A stretch of 5,415 bases of DNA, taken from contig DASVDK010000189.1 of NCBI GenBank assembly GCA_036381125.1, positions 1 through 5,415 of the forward strand. The letters are read 5' to 3'. Under the pieces are notes generated by a model. It saw only the letters and a program-made list of their open reading frames with translations. It ran no database searches and was not told where the DNA came from. Below, piece by piece: positions 1 to 5,001 of the stretch (position 1 is its first letter; each line of letters begins with the position of its first letter). The translations under genes were made by a program, and so were the position numbers. This DNA is from DASVDK01 sp036381125 [NCBI: Thermodesulfobacteriota bacterium]. Its GTDB lineage: Bacteria; DASVDK01.

Positions 1-180
1 GCCGAAGTGGGCGAGGAGGGAGACGAGCGTGCCGAGGTGGAGGGCCACGTCGAACTGGAGCCCCGGGTCGGGCCAGCCGAACAGCCACGGCAGCAGGATC
101 AGATGGCCCGAGGAGCTGATGGGGAGGAACTCGCCGAGCCCCTGCACGATGCCGTAGACGACCGCCTGTCCGATGCTCAC
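1..180 (-). CDS. uppP: Undecaprenyl-diphosphatase UppP (BacA family), N-terminal 60 residues
   Basis: Partial gene running off the left edge; only the first 60 codons are present. Members of this family are integral membrane proteins of about 260-280 residues that dephosphorylate undecaprenyl pyrophosphate to recycle the lipid carrier for peptidoglycan and other envelope polymers; excess activity gives bacitracin resistance. The visible part carries the family's first signature: [15 protein letters not shown] at residues 13-27, which includes the (Q/E)xxxE catalytic motif (Q13-E17) and the conserved His26. It is followed by a hydrophobic [10 protein letters not shown] segment and the [10 protein letters not shown] block. 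The second signature (PGxSRSG) would lie outside the window. The GTG start at 180 is chosen because GGGGAGAGG precedes it at good spacing and the signature then falls at its usual distance from the N-terminus. The gene lies 90 bp downstream of thiD on the same strand. Identification is firm; the start is probable. Confidence 0.94.
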   Translation of the reverse strand, partial: MSIGQAVVYGIVQGLGEFLPISSSGHLILLPWLFGWPDPGLQFDVALHLGTLVSLLAHFG

Positions 181-222
181 GACGCCTCTCCCCTCGAAGC
201 CGGGTGTCCGTTCGGGGCGCGC

Positions 223-251
223 ACTCTACCGGGCGGAAGCTCGGCCCACAA
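223..251 (-). promoter_or_regulatory. Candidate sigma70-type promoter for uppP
   Basis: In the 90-bp gap between thiD and uppP the minus strand reads TTGTGG (251-246), a 17-bp spacer, then TAGAGT (228-223). These match the consensus -35 at about 3/6 and the -10 at 4/6. A transcript from here would have a leader of roughly 35-40 nt containing the ribosome-binding site. It would let uppP be expressed independently of the upstream cluster. The match is modest and could be chance. Confidence 0.3.
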
Positions 252-270
252 GGGGAAAGTCGCCAGGTGT

Positions 271-1083
271 CTAGTCGAGGACGGCAGGCACCGCGTGGTT
301 CACCGGACCCCGGCCGCTCCCGACGGGGAAGCCGTGCACGAGGCCGTCCCAGACGAAGCGCTTGGCCCTCAGCGCCGCCTCGTGGAGGGGCCAGCCGCGG
401 GCGAGGCCGGCGGCGAGAGCCGACGAGAGGGTGCAGCCGGTCCCGTGCGTGTGCTCCGTGTCGACCCAGGGGAGCGCCAGCCGATGCATCCGATCGCCGT
501 CGTACAGGAGGTCGACCGACTCCCGGGGATGGTGCCGTTCGCCGTCCGCGACGGCGTGCCCCCCCTTGAGCAGCACGGCCCGCGGCCCGAGGGCCGCCAG
601 GGCGCGGGCGGCGTCGGCCGCCTCGTCCGGCGTGCGGATGGCCCGGCCGAGGAGGGTCTCGGCCTCCGGGCGGTTCGGGGTGATCACCGCGGCCGCCGGC
701 AGCAGCGCGTCGCGGACGGCGTCGACGGCGTCGCGCTCGAGGAGCAGGTCGCCCGACGTGGCGACCATCACCGGATCGACGACCAGGTTGGCGATGGGGC
801 GGCGGGCGGCGAGGTCGGCGAGCGCGCGGACGATGCCGGCGTTCGCGAGCATCCCCGTCTTGGCGGCGGCCGGCGGGATGTCGTCGAGCACCGCCTCCAC
901 CTGGGCGATCACGAAGGCCGGCTCGAGGGCCACGAACCCCCGCACCCCGCGCGTGTTCTGCACGGTGAGCGCGGTGAGCGCCGCCATCCCGTAGACGCGA
1001 AAGGCCGCGAAGGTCTTGAGATCGGCCTGGATGCCGGCTCCCCCGCTGGGGTCCGAGCCGGCGATGGACAGGACCGGCTGCAT
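271..1083 (-). CDS. thiD: Hydroxymethylpyrimidine/phosphomethylpyrimidine kinase ThiD
   Basis: A 270-residue cytoplasmic kinase of the ribokinase fold. ThiD phosphorylates 4-amino-5-hydroxymethyl-2-methylpyrimidine (HMP) to HMP-P and then HMP-PP, the pyrimidine half of thiamine. Family motifs appear in order: the N-terminal GSDPSGGAGIQADLKT loop (residues 9-24), the substrate-side Q42 in VQNT, VVDPVMVATSGDLL (101-114), ITPNRPEAE (134-142), LLKGGH (171-176) and the anion-hole/catalytic HTHGTGCTLSSA (211-222) with C217. The length equals that of typical ThiD (about 266). The ATG start at 1083 puts the glycine-rich loop at the usual distance from the N-terminus and is preceded by GGGAGGAG. It starts 51 bp after the TM2-like gene and is followed by uppP. 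No other thiamine gene (thiC, thiE, thiG) and no TPP riboswitch is visible nearby, so it is an orphan thi gene, possibly used for salvage. There is a small chance that it acts on pyridoxal (PdxK/ThiD-like); the Cys-containing motif favours ThiD. Confidence 0.96.
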   Translation of the reverse strand: MQPVLSIAGSDPSGGAGIQADLKTFAAFRVYGMAALTALTVQNTRGVRGFVALEPAFVIAQVEAVLDDIPPAAAKTGMLANAGIVRALADLAARRPIANLVVDPVMVATSGDLLLERDAVDAVRDALLPAAAVITPNRPEAETLLGRAIRTPDEAADAARALAALGPRAVLLKGGHAVADGERHHPRESVDLLYDGDRMHRLALPWVDTEHTHGTGCTLSSALAAGLARGWPLHEAALRAKRFVWDGLVHGFPVGSGRGPVNHAVPAVLD

Positions 1084-1134
1084 GGCTCCTCCCTGCTGGC
1101 CCCGGGCCTCCGCCGCGACGCGCCGTCGGCGCGG

Positions 1135-1374
1135 TCAGAAGGTGGAGAGCGTCCCGCGATCGGCGTTGATCCGCTCGGCCGTCCGGTAGGCGTCGTAGAT
1201 CGCGTAGATCCAGACGACGGGAACCAGCAGGACGCCGATGACGACCCACACGAGCGCCCAGGCGACCGCATGGACGACGACGAGGGCCAGGCCCTTGGCG
1301 ATCTGACCATTGTAGATCTGGCCGACGCCCGGCCAGAAGAACGACAGCACGGCCGCGAGTCCAGGGCTCTTCAT
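1135..1374 (-). CDS. Small TM2-like membrane protein, 79 aa
   Basis: A 79-residue hydrophobic protein. The N-terminal stretch SPGLAAVLSFFWPGVGQIYN (residues 3-22) followed by GQIAKGL (23-29) fits the TM2-domain pattern: hydrophobic helix, G-x-G-Q-I/F-Y turn, a short polar loop, then a second hydrophobic stretch. That second stretch (about 30-60) is rich in Val, Ala and Trp. The charged tail AYRTAERINADRG is probably cytoplasmic. TM2 proteins are poorly understood; no enzymatic residues are seen and no specific function is assigned. The ATG follows the PilZ stop with one base between (TGA-C-ATG) and has only a weak Shine-Dalgarno, so translational coupling to the PilZ gene is likely. This tight pairing suggests that the two proteins work together at the inner membrane, which is inference. 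The family call is fairly good and the role unknown. Confidence 0.8.
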   Translation of the reverse strand: MKSPGLAAVLSFFWPGVGQIYNGQIAKGLALVVVHAVAWALVWVVIGVLLVPVVWIYAIYDAYRTAERINADRGTLSTF

Positions 1375-1375
1375 G

Positions 1376-1747
1376 TCAGGCGTTCCGAAGCTCGCGCACG
1401 AGCTGGTTGATCTGCGCCTTGGCCTCGCTGTCGAGCTCCTCGAAGCGGATGCCCATGCCGGGGTTGATCCCCTTCGTCGTGCGCTCGTTCACCCAGACGA
1501 CCTCGCCCTCCACCTGGATCGGGGTGGTCCGGTTCGGCAGGAGGAACTGTAGCGTGAGCCGCGTACCCGGCGGCAGCGGCTTCGTGGTCTTGATGTAGAG
1601 CCCCCCCTGGTTGATGTTGCTCGCAAACTCCGAGAAGAACGCGTCGACCGTCTGGTAGTCGATGCGCAAGTTGACCGGCGTGCGGGGCTCGCGCCTCCGC
1701 TCGACGGGGGGCGCCTGCTCGGTACGCTTCCCCTTCCCCCTGCTCAT
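1376..1747 (-). CDS. PilZ-domain protein (TIGR02266-like), putative c-di-GMP receptor
   Basis: A 123-residue single-domain protein. PilZ domains bind cyclic di-GMP through an N-terminal RxxxR and a (D/N)x(S/A)xxG motif. Here R18-x3-R22 lies in a basic run, and the second motif reads N44-I-N-Q-G-G49, with Asn where Ser/Ala is usual. The block NINQGGLYIKT (44-54), the beta strands RLTLQFLLP and VEGEVVWVNE, and the end PGMGIRFEELD match the Myxococcus-type PilZ subfamily as I know it. The N-terminal 15 residues are basic and probably flexible; there is no signal peptide or membrane segment. The ATG at 1747 is chosen because the domain begins soon after it and GCGGAGGGG lies directly upstream. 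The gene is 25 bp downstream of the small membrane protein and 1 bp upstream of the TM2-like gene, so it is likely co-transcribed. The output partner is unknown; the membrane neighbours are candidates. Both binding motifs are nearly intact, so c-di-GMP binding is plausible but unproven. Confidence 0.9.
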   Translation of the reverse strand: MSRGKGKRTEQAPPVERRREPRTPVNLRIDYQTVDAFFSEFASNINQGGLYIKTTKPLPPGTRLTLQFLLPNRTTPIQVEGEVVWVNERTTKGINPGMGIRFEELDSEAKAQINQLVRELRNA

Positions 1748-1772
1748 CCCCTCCGCTCTCCCGGCAGGCCTG

Positions 1773-2078
1773 CTAGGCCCGTACCAGATAGACGATGAGT
1801 CCGATCGCCACGACCGCGAGGACGCCGCCCTGCGCCCAGAGGGCGATGGCGAGGACGTCCATGCGGCGCTCCAGGGCCGCCTGCCGCGCCGCGACCTGCG
1901 CGAGGTCGGTGGAGAGCCGGTCGAGGGCCTCGGTCGTCCGCGCCAGAGCGGCCTCGACGTCGGCGCCGTCGGCCGCAGGCGGCGTGACCGGCGTGGTCTC
2001 GCGCTGCCGGCGCACCTCCCGCGCGACGTCGAGGATGACCGGCACCGCCGGCAGGAGCATCCTGAGCCAGCTCGCCAT
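1773..2078 (-). CDS. Small coiled-coil protein with C-terminal membrane anchor, unknown function
   Basis: I do not recognise this 101-residue protein. It has an N-terminal amphipathic or weakly hydrophobic stretch (WLRMLLPAVPVILDVAREVRRQR, about 4-26, broken here by prolines), a Pro/Thr linker (29-38), and a heptad-like Ala/Leu/Arg segment (about 41-73) that looks like a coiled coil. A clear transmembrane helix (about 75-98) ends in a short VRA tail. It is probably tail-anchored or a bitopic inner-membrane protein that oligomerises. Codon use is like the neighbours, and the reading frame runs cleanly from 2078 to the TAG at 1773. The ATG at 2078 has no Shine-Dalgarno (the upstream sequence is CACCCCGCT), but a -10-like hexamer lies 10 nt upstream, so the message may be leaderless. 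It is the first gene of the minus-strand cluster and lies 25 bp upstream of the PilZ gene. Confidence 0.7.
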   Translation of the reverse strand: MASWLRMLLPAVPVILDVAREVRRQRETTPVTPPAADGADVEAALARTTEALDRLSTDLAQVAARQAALERRMDVLAIALWAQGGVLAVVAIGLIVYLVRA

Positions 2079-2087
2079 AGCGGGGTG

Positions 2088-2117
2088 AGAATACCCGACC
2101 AGGCCGGCCGCTGTCCA
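2088..2117 (-). promoter_or_regulatory. Candidate promoter giving a near-leaderless transcript for the minus-strand cluster
   Basis: The minus strand reads TGGACA (2117-2112; 5/6 to the -35 consensus), an 18-bp spacer, then TATTCT (2093-2088; 4/6 to the -10 consensus, with the key T/A/T positions kept). The ATG of the first cluster gene is at 2078, only 10 nt from the end of the -10. Transcription starting 7-10 nt after the -10 would give a 5' leader of 0-3 nt. This agrees with the missing Shine-Dalgarno at that start. It is the best promoter-like pair in the divergent intergenic region. No equally good promoter for the plus-strand gene was found there. Confidence 0.42.
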
Positions 2118-2192
2118 TGTAGCCGAATAACCGGCCCCGCGCCCCGTCTCCTCAGACGAGCCACGGAGTTACACGGCTTCCGGAGGTGCCCC

Positions 2193-3437
2193 GTGCGCCG
2201 AGTCCTGCCAGCCCTGCTGCCCGCGCTCCTGCTCGCCTGTGTCCCGGTGGCCCGGGCCGAGGCGTCCGGGGAGCCGGCCGCCCGCCTCGCCATCGCGGTG
2301 GGACCGGTCGAGTACCTCGGCCCGGAGACCGATGCGTACCAGGCCGCCCCGGTCAACCTCGCCCTCCAGCCGGGAGACAGGCTCCGGACCGGGGCCGAGG
2401 CTCGCGCCGAGGTGCAGTTCGAGGGGGGTGCCGTCGTCCGGCTCGGCGCCGGCAGCGAGGCGGAGATCCTGGCCGTCGGTCGCAGCCCCGTCGTCCGGCT
2501 CCTCGAGGGGCGTGCCTACGGCCGGGGCCCGCGCGTCCCCAGCGAGAGCCTCACGCTCGAGGCCGGCCTGCGGACCGTGGGGGCGGCCGACGGCAGCGCG
2601 TTCCGCGTGACCCGCCGCGCGGACGAGCCGCGGGGCGAGGTCACCGCGACGACCGGTACGGTGGCCGTCGAGACCGAGGGGGAGCGGGTCGAGCTCGGGC
2701 GCGGATCGCAGCTCGCGGCCGGCGAGCGGACACGTCCCACCGCCGCCGTTCTCGTCCGCGACGACTTCGACCGGTGGAACGCCGAGCGCGACGCCGTCCT
2801 CGCCCGCGCGGCCGTGGGGTCGTACGCGCCGTCGCACCTGCCCGGCCTCGGCGACCTCGACGCCTCGGGCTCCTGGGTGCGGACCGAGGAGCACGGCTAC
2901 GCCTGGCGGCCCCACGTGGCGGCCGGATGGCGTCCCTTCACCAGGGGCCGCTGGATCTATCGACCCTACTACGGGTGGGTCTGGCTCGCGGCGGAGCCCT
3001 GGGGCTACACCACCTATTACTACGGCCGCTGGGTGCCGAGCGGCCTCTACGGCTGGATCTGGATCCCGGGGCCCCGCTTCGTGGTCTCGATCGGCGCGCC
3101 CTACGCGCCGCCGCCGCCGCCGGTGGTGGTCAGGCCGCCCGTCGTGGTCGTCCCGCCGCCGGTCCACGTCGTCCGGCCGCCGATCGTCGTGCACCCGCAG
3201 CCGCCGAAGGTGATCAGGCGGCAGCCGCTGCCCGTTCGGCCGCCCACGGTGATCGAGCGCCCCGCGGTCCCGCGCGCGCCGCGGGTCGTGCAACCCTTGC
3301 CGCGAGCCGTGCAGCCCGCACCGCGGGTCGTACAGCCGCGGGTCGTCAGGCCGGCGCCGCGCGTCGTCCAGCAGACGCCGGCCCGCCCCGGCCCGCAGCC
3401 GGCCGCCGCCTTCCGGCGCCAGCCGCTGCCGAGGTAG
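2193..3437 (+). CDS. Exported FecR-domain protein with DUF6600-like aromatic module and Pro-rich tail
   Basis: A 414-residue predicted envelope protein. Residues 1-22 are a signal peptide: RR, a Leu/Ala core, then ARA before Glu23. An LLAC sequence ending at Cys16 makes a lipoprotein an alternative. A FecR-type beta domain follows (about 58-180): LQPGDRLRTGAEARAEVQFEGGAVVRLG, VRLLEGRAYG, GTVAVETEGERVELGRGSQL (the first and last runs are quoted only to locate the domain at 58-84 and 155-174). Then comes DFDRWNAERD, a usual linker after such FecR domains, and an aromatic module (about 228-293). There a 13-residue unit GRWxxxxxYGWxW occurs twice, at 252-264 and 278-290, exactly 26 residues apart, resembling DUF6600. 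Residues 304-414 are almost only Pro, Val, Arg, Gln and Ala, with PRVVQP-like repeats. The GTG at 2193 is chosen because CGGAGGTG lies 6 nt upstream and the signal peptide starts there; upstream in-frame sequence is not protein-like. No sigma factor or TonB receptor gene adjoins it, so classical FecR iron signalling is unlikely. A structural or surface-binding role is possible. Confidence 0.9.
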   Translation: MRRVLPALLPALLLACVPVARAEASGEPAARLAIAVGPVEYLGPETDAYQAAPVNLALQPGDRLRTGAEARAEVQFEGGAVVRLGAGSEAEILAVGRSPVVRLLEGRAYGRGPRVPSESLTLEAGLRTVGAADGSAFRVTRRADEPRGEVTATTGTVAVETEGERVELGRGSQLAAGERTRPTAAVLVRDDFDRWNAERDAVLARAAVGSYAPSHLPGLGDLDASGSWVRTEEHGYAWRPHVAAGWRPFTRGRWIYRPYYGWVWLAAEPWGYTTYYYGRWVPSGLYGWIWIPGPRFVVSIGAPYAPPPPPVVVRPPVVVVPPPVHVVRPPIVVHPQPPKVIRRQPLPVRPPTVIERPAVPRAPRVVQPLPRAVQPAPRVVQPRVVRPAPRVVQQTPARPGPQPAAAFRRQPLPR

Positions 3438-3443
3438 GAACCC

Positions 3444-4127
3444 TTATCGCCGGGGCATTCGTCGCCCCGGCGCCTCCTCCACGTCGATCAACCCGTGCCG
3501 CCGCCAGCCGGTCCGCAGGAGCCAGGTCCTGGCCGGCACGACCGGCGGCTCGCCCGCCGGAACCCCGCCGTACCGTCCCTTCCACCCGTCGAACCACGGC
3601 GCCGACGAGCAACGATCCAGGACCAGCGCCTCCGAGCCGTGCTTCTTCCAGTTGTTGAGCACGTAGACCAGCGCGTTTCGTACTTCCCTGGGCGTCGTCA
3701 GGACCCTGGCGTGATACCGATCACCCCAAACCCTGCCGGTCCGGCCGAGCGCGCGGTTCACCGCCCGTGCGACGCGGATCGCGAGGCCCTGCACGCCTCG
3801 AGACAGGGCCTCGCGGCTCGACGCCTCGACGAGCATGTGCAGATGATCGTGCTGCACGGAGAAGTGCACGACGCGGAATCGCTCCGTTGATGCGAGACCC
3901 AGCGCGCCACGGACGGCCGCGAAGACGCGAGCCGATCGCAGGTTCGGGAGACCGGCTCCGGCCCGGAGCGTGACGTGAACGGGGTGGTCGCGGCGGTGCG
4001 GTGGTCGCGGGACGCGTGGGACCCAGGGACGCGGCCCCGGCTTCCGGCCGGCTCCGGCGCGCTTGCCGCCCCACGTGGGTCGAGCGTGCAACGGCAGCGG
4101 GATCTGCGTCGGGTGGGTCGCGGCCAC
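3444..4127 (-). CDS. REP-associated tyrosine transposase-like (RAYT/Y1, IS200-type HUH fold)
   Basis: A 227-residue protein of the Y1 transposase superfamily. These enzymes nick and rejoin single-stranded DNA through a tyrosine; the RAYT branch is a usually single-copy, domesticated form linked to short palindromic REP sequences. The HUH metal motif is at QHDHLH (92-97), with H95-L-H97 the paired histidines, after a short strand RFRVVHFSV (83-91). The nucleophile candidate is Y155 in ALVYVLNNWKKHG (152-164). GRVWGDRYHARVL (131-143) matches the conserved block before the tyrosine helix. The N-terminus has a basic GGKRAGAGRKPG patch (20-31), common in this branch. The last 50 residues are not conserved in a way I recognise. 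All catalytic residues are present, so the protein looks intact. The GTG at 4127 is preceded by GGAG at good spacing. It converges on the FecR-like gene with 6 bp between the stops. No terminal repeats typical of a complete IS200/IS605 element were found, which favours RAYT over an active insertion sequence. Confidence 0.88.
   Translation of the reverse strand: MAATHPTQIPLPLHARPTWGGKRAGAGRKPGPRPWVPRVPRPPHRRDHPVHVTLRAGAGLPNLRSARVFAAVRGALGLASTERFRVVHFSVQHDHLHMLVEASSREALSRGVQGLAIRVARAVNRALGRTGRVWGDRYHARVLTTPREVRNALVYVLNNWKKHGSEALVLDRCSSAPWFDGWKGRYGGVPAGEPPVVPARTWLLRTGWRRHGLIDVEEAPGRRMPRR
3448..3472. terminator. GC-rich hairpin at the convergent gene junction, possible bidirectional terminator
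   Basis: CGCCGGGGC (3448-3456) is perfectly repeated in inverted form as GCCCCGGCG (3464-3472), with a 7-nt loop. It starts 11 bp after the FecR-like stop and overlaps the last codons of the transposase, whose TAA is at 3446-3444. The location suits transcription termination for the plus-strand gene, but there is no T-run on either strand, so intrinsic termination is uncertain. It could also be a REP-like palindrome or just a result of high GC. Confidence 0.45.
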
Positions 4128-4156
4128 GTCGGTCTCCGTCGCAACTTGATTCCTGC

Positions 4157-4185
4157 ATTAAATATCGATTCGGACGGAAGCGCAA
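4157..4185 (-). promoter_or_regulatory. Candidate promoter for the transposase gene
   Basis: The minus strand shows TTGCGC (4185-4180; 3/6 to the -35 consensus), a 17-bp spacer, then TTTAAT (4162-4157; 5/6 to the -10 consensus), inside the only AT-rich patch of the window. The GTG start of the transposase lies 29 nt downstream of the -10, leaving a leader of about 20-22 nt with the GGAG ribosome-binding site. The good -10, spacing and leader length support it; the -35 is weak. Confidence 0.4.
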
Positions 4186-4341
4186 GGCAGTTCTCCAGGG
4201 TTCAGGTGAGATCGGTTACGGACACGTTGGACTCATGACATCCCCGACGGCTGACGGTTTCCCAGACGGGCGGGCGCCCGAGGCCGCCGGCCGAGGCCGA
4301 CGGGTGGAGATCGCAACGTGACGTGATGGAGGGCTCAACGG

Positions 4342-4428
4342 ATGGACGAGGAGTACCTCCTCGCCGTTCTCGAAGCAGCGAGGAACGCAGGCTTCGACGG
4401 ATCGGACACAGGGATCGGCTTCGCGTGA
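4342..4428 (+). CDS. Possible 28-residue small ORF or truncated gene start
   Basis: An ATG at 4342 opens a 28-codon frame ending in TGA at 4426-4428. GGAGGG (4328-4333) lies 8 nt upstream, a near-ideal ribosome-binding site. The predicted peptide begins MDEEYLLAVLEAARNAGF, an acidic amphipathic-helix-like start, and ends DTGIGFA. It reads more like the N-terminus of a normal soluble protein than random GC-rich translation, which is usually Arg/Pro/Gly-heavy. It stops 10 bp before the convergent DUF1697 stop. It may be a small protein, or the front of a gene whose remainder was lost by rearrangement. I do not recognise a family. Confidence 0.25.
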   Translation: MDEEYLLAVLEAARNAGFDGSDTGIGFA

Positions 4429-4438
4429 CGGGGAGCGA

Positions 4439-4930
4439 TCACGAGCCTCGCGTCATCTCCAGGAGATTGAGGACGGTGTTCCAGTTGCGGCCGGTGCCGC
4501 GAGTGCCGAGCCTGTCCTCGATCAGCGCCGTCGTCAGCTTCGAGCGGCCGATGCCGTCCGGGTAGACGACGTAGGCGTGCCTGCCCGCGACGCGAACGGT
4601 CTCCCGCCCCTTGATGGCGGCCTCGAGCGCCTTCACGTCCTCCGCCTCGCGGGGGAATGGATTGCGGGCGACGATCTCCTTCCATTCCCTGGCGGTCCGG
4701 ATCAGGTAGTCGGCGCGGACCTTCAGGCGCCGTTCCGTCTCCGCCTCCAGGAGGCCTTCGAGTTCGGCGCCCGTCCGTCCGTCGCTCTCGAAGACGAGGT
4801 TTCCGCTCTGGAGCAACGACCTTGCGCCGGGAAAGCCCAGGTCGGCGAGAATCGCCTTCAGGTCGGACATCGCGATCTGGTTTCGGCCGCCGACGTTGAC
4901 GCCGCGCAGGAGCGCGATGTGGACGCGCAT
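4439..4930 (-). CDS. DUF1697 family protein with an internal deletion
   Basis: A 163-residue cytoplasmic protein of unknown biochemical function. DUF1697 landmarks occur in order: ALLRGVNVGGRNQIAMSDLK (6-25), LQSGNLVFES (40-49), LIRTAREWKEIVARNPFP (76-93), YVVYPDGIGRSKLT (120-133) and LGTRGTGRNWNTVLNL (141-156). Family members are usually about 175-185 residues. Here the segment normally found after NPF (a strand of the type LHVVFL followed by a Pro-containing loop) is missing: the sequence passes directly from PREA (93-96) to EDVKALEAAIKG (97-108). This looks like a clean in-frame loss of about 20 residues near nucleotide 4642; no frameshift is seen. The ATG at 4930 starts the canonical N-terminus. 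There is no good Shine-Dalgarno at proper distance (GGGAG lies 14 nt away), but TAGAAT lies 7 nt upstream, so a leaderless message is possible. No gene adjoins closely on the same strand, so it is probably monocistronic. Confidence 0.93.
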   Translation of the reverse strand: MRVHIALLRGVNVGGRNQIAMSDLKAILADLGFPGARSLLQSGNLVFESDGRTGAELEGLLEAETERRLKVRADYLIRTAREWKEIVARNPFPREAEDVKALEAAIKGRETVRVAGRHAYVVYPDGIGRSKLTTALIEDRLGTRGTGRNWNTVLNLLEMTRGS

Positions 4931-5001
4931 GGCGGCGATTCTAGCTCCCGCGGCCGCCCGCGGCGGGCCGCCGCTACAGGAGCGAGTGCCTGAGCGCGCT
5001 G

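Larger units (their letters stand above)
4128..4438. other. Intergenic stretch between transposase and DUF1697 gene
   Basis: 311 bp without a firm gene. The part next to the transposase (about 4141-4260) is clearly less GC-rich than the rest of the window and includes the run ATTAAATATCGATT. It holds the candidate transposase promoter and then an ATCGGTTACGGACACG stretch that may be the remains of an insertion-sequence end. From 4260 the sequence is again GC-rich, with GGCCG-type repeats. The right end contains a 28-codon ORF on the plus strand. No tRNA or terminator-like T-run is seen. Confidence 0.5.

Noticed and set aside
7-1410. Long plus-strand open frame of 467 codons across the left region
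   Set aside because: It is antisense to uppP, thiD, the TM2-like gene and the end of the PilZ gene. Its translation is Gly/Arg/Asp/His-rich with no motif. It is a GC-rich shadow frame.
1662-2192. N-terminal extension of the FecR-like frame back to 1662
   Set aside because: The extension is antisense to two minus-strand genes, is not protein-like, and would bury the signal peptide in the middle of the protein. The GTG at 2193 has a good ribosome-binding site.
1748-2356. Long upstream extension of the PilZ frame
   Set aside because: It overlaps the small membrane protein in another frame, is Arg/Ser-rich nonsense, and is not needed for the PilZ domain, which starts just after the ATG at 1747.
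2169-3293. Minus-strand open frame of 374 codons opposite the FecR-like gene
   Set aside because: The translation is dominated by Arg/His/Asp/Gly low complexity, while the plus strand has a signal peptide, a FecR domain and a ribosome-binding site. It is an antisense shadow.
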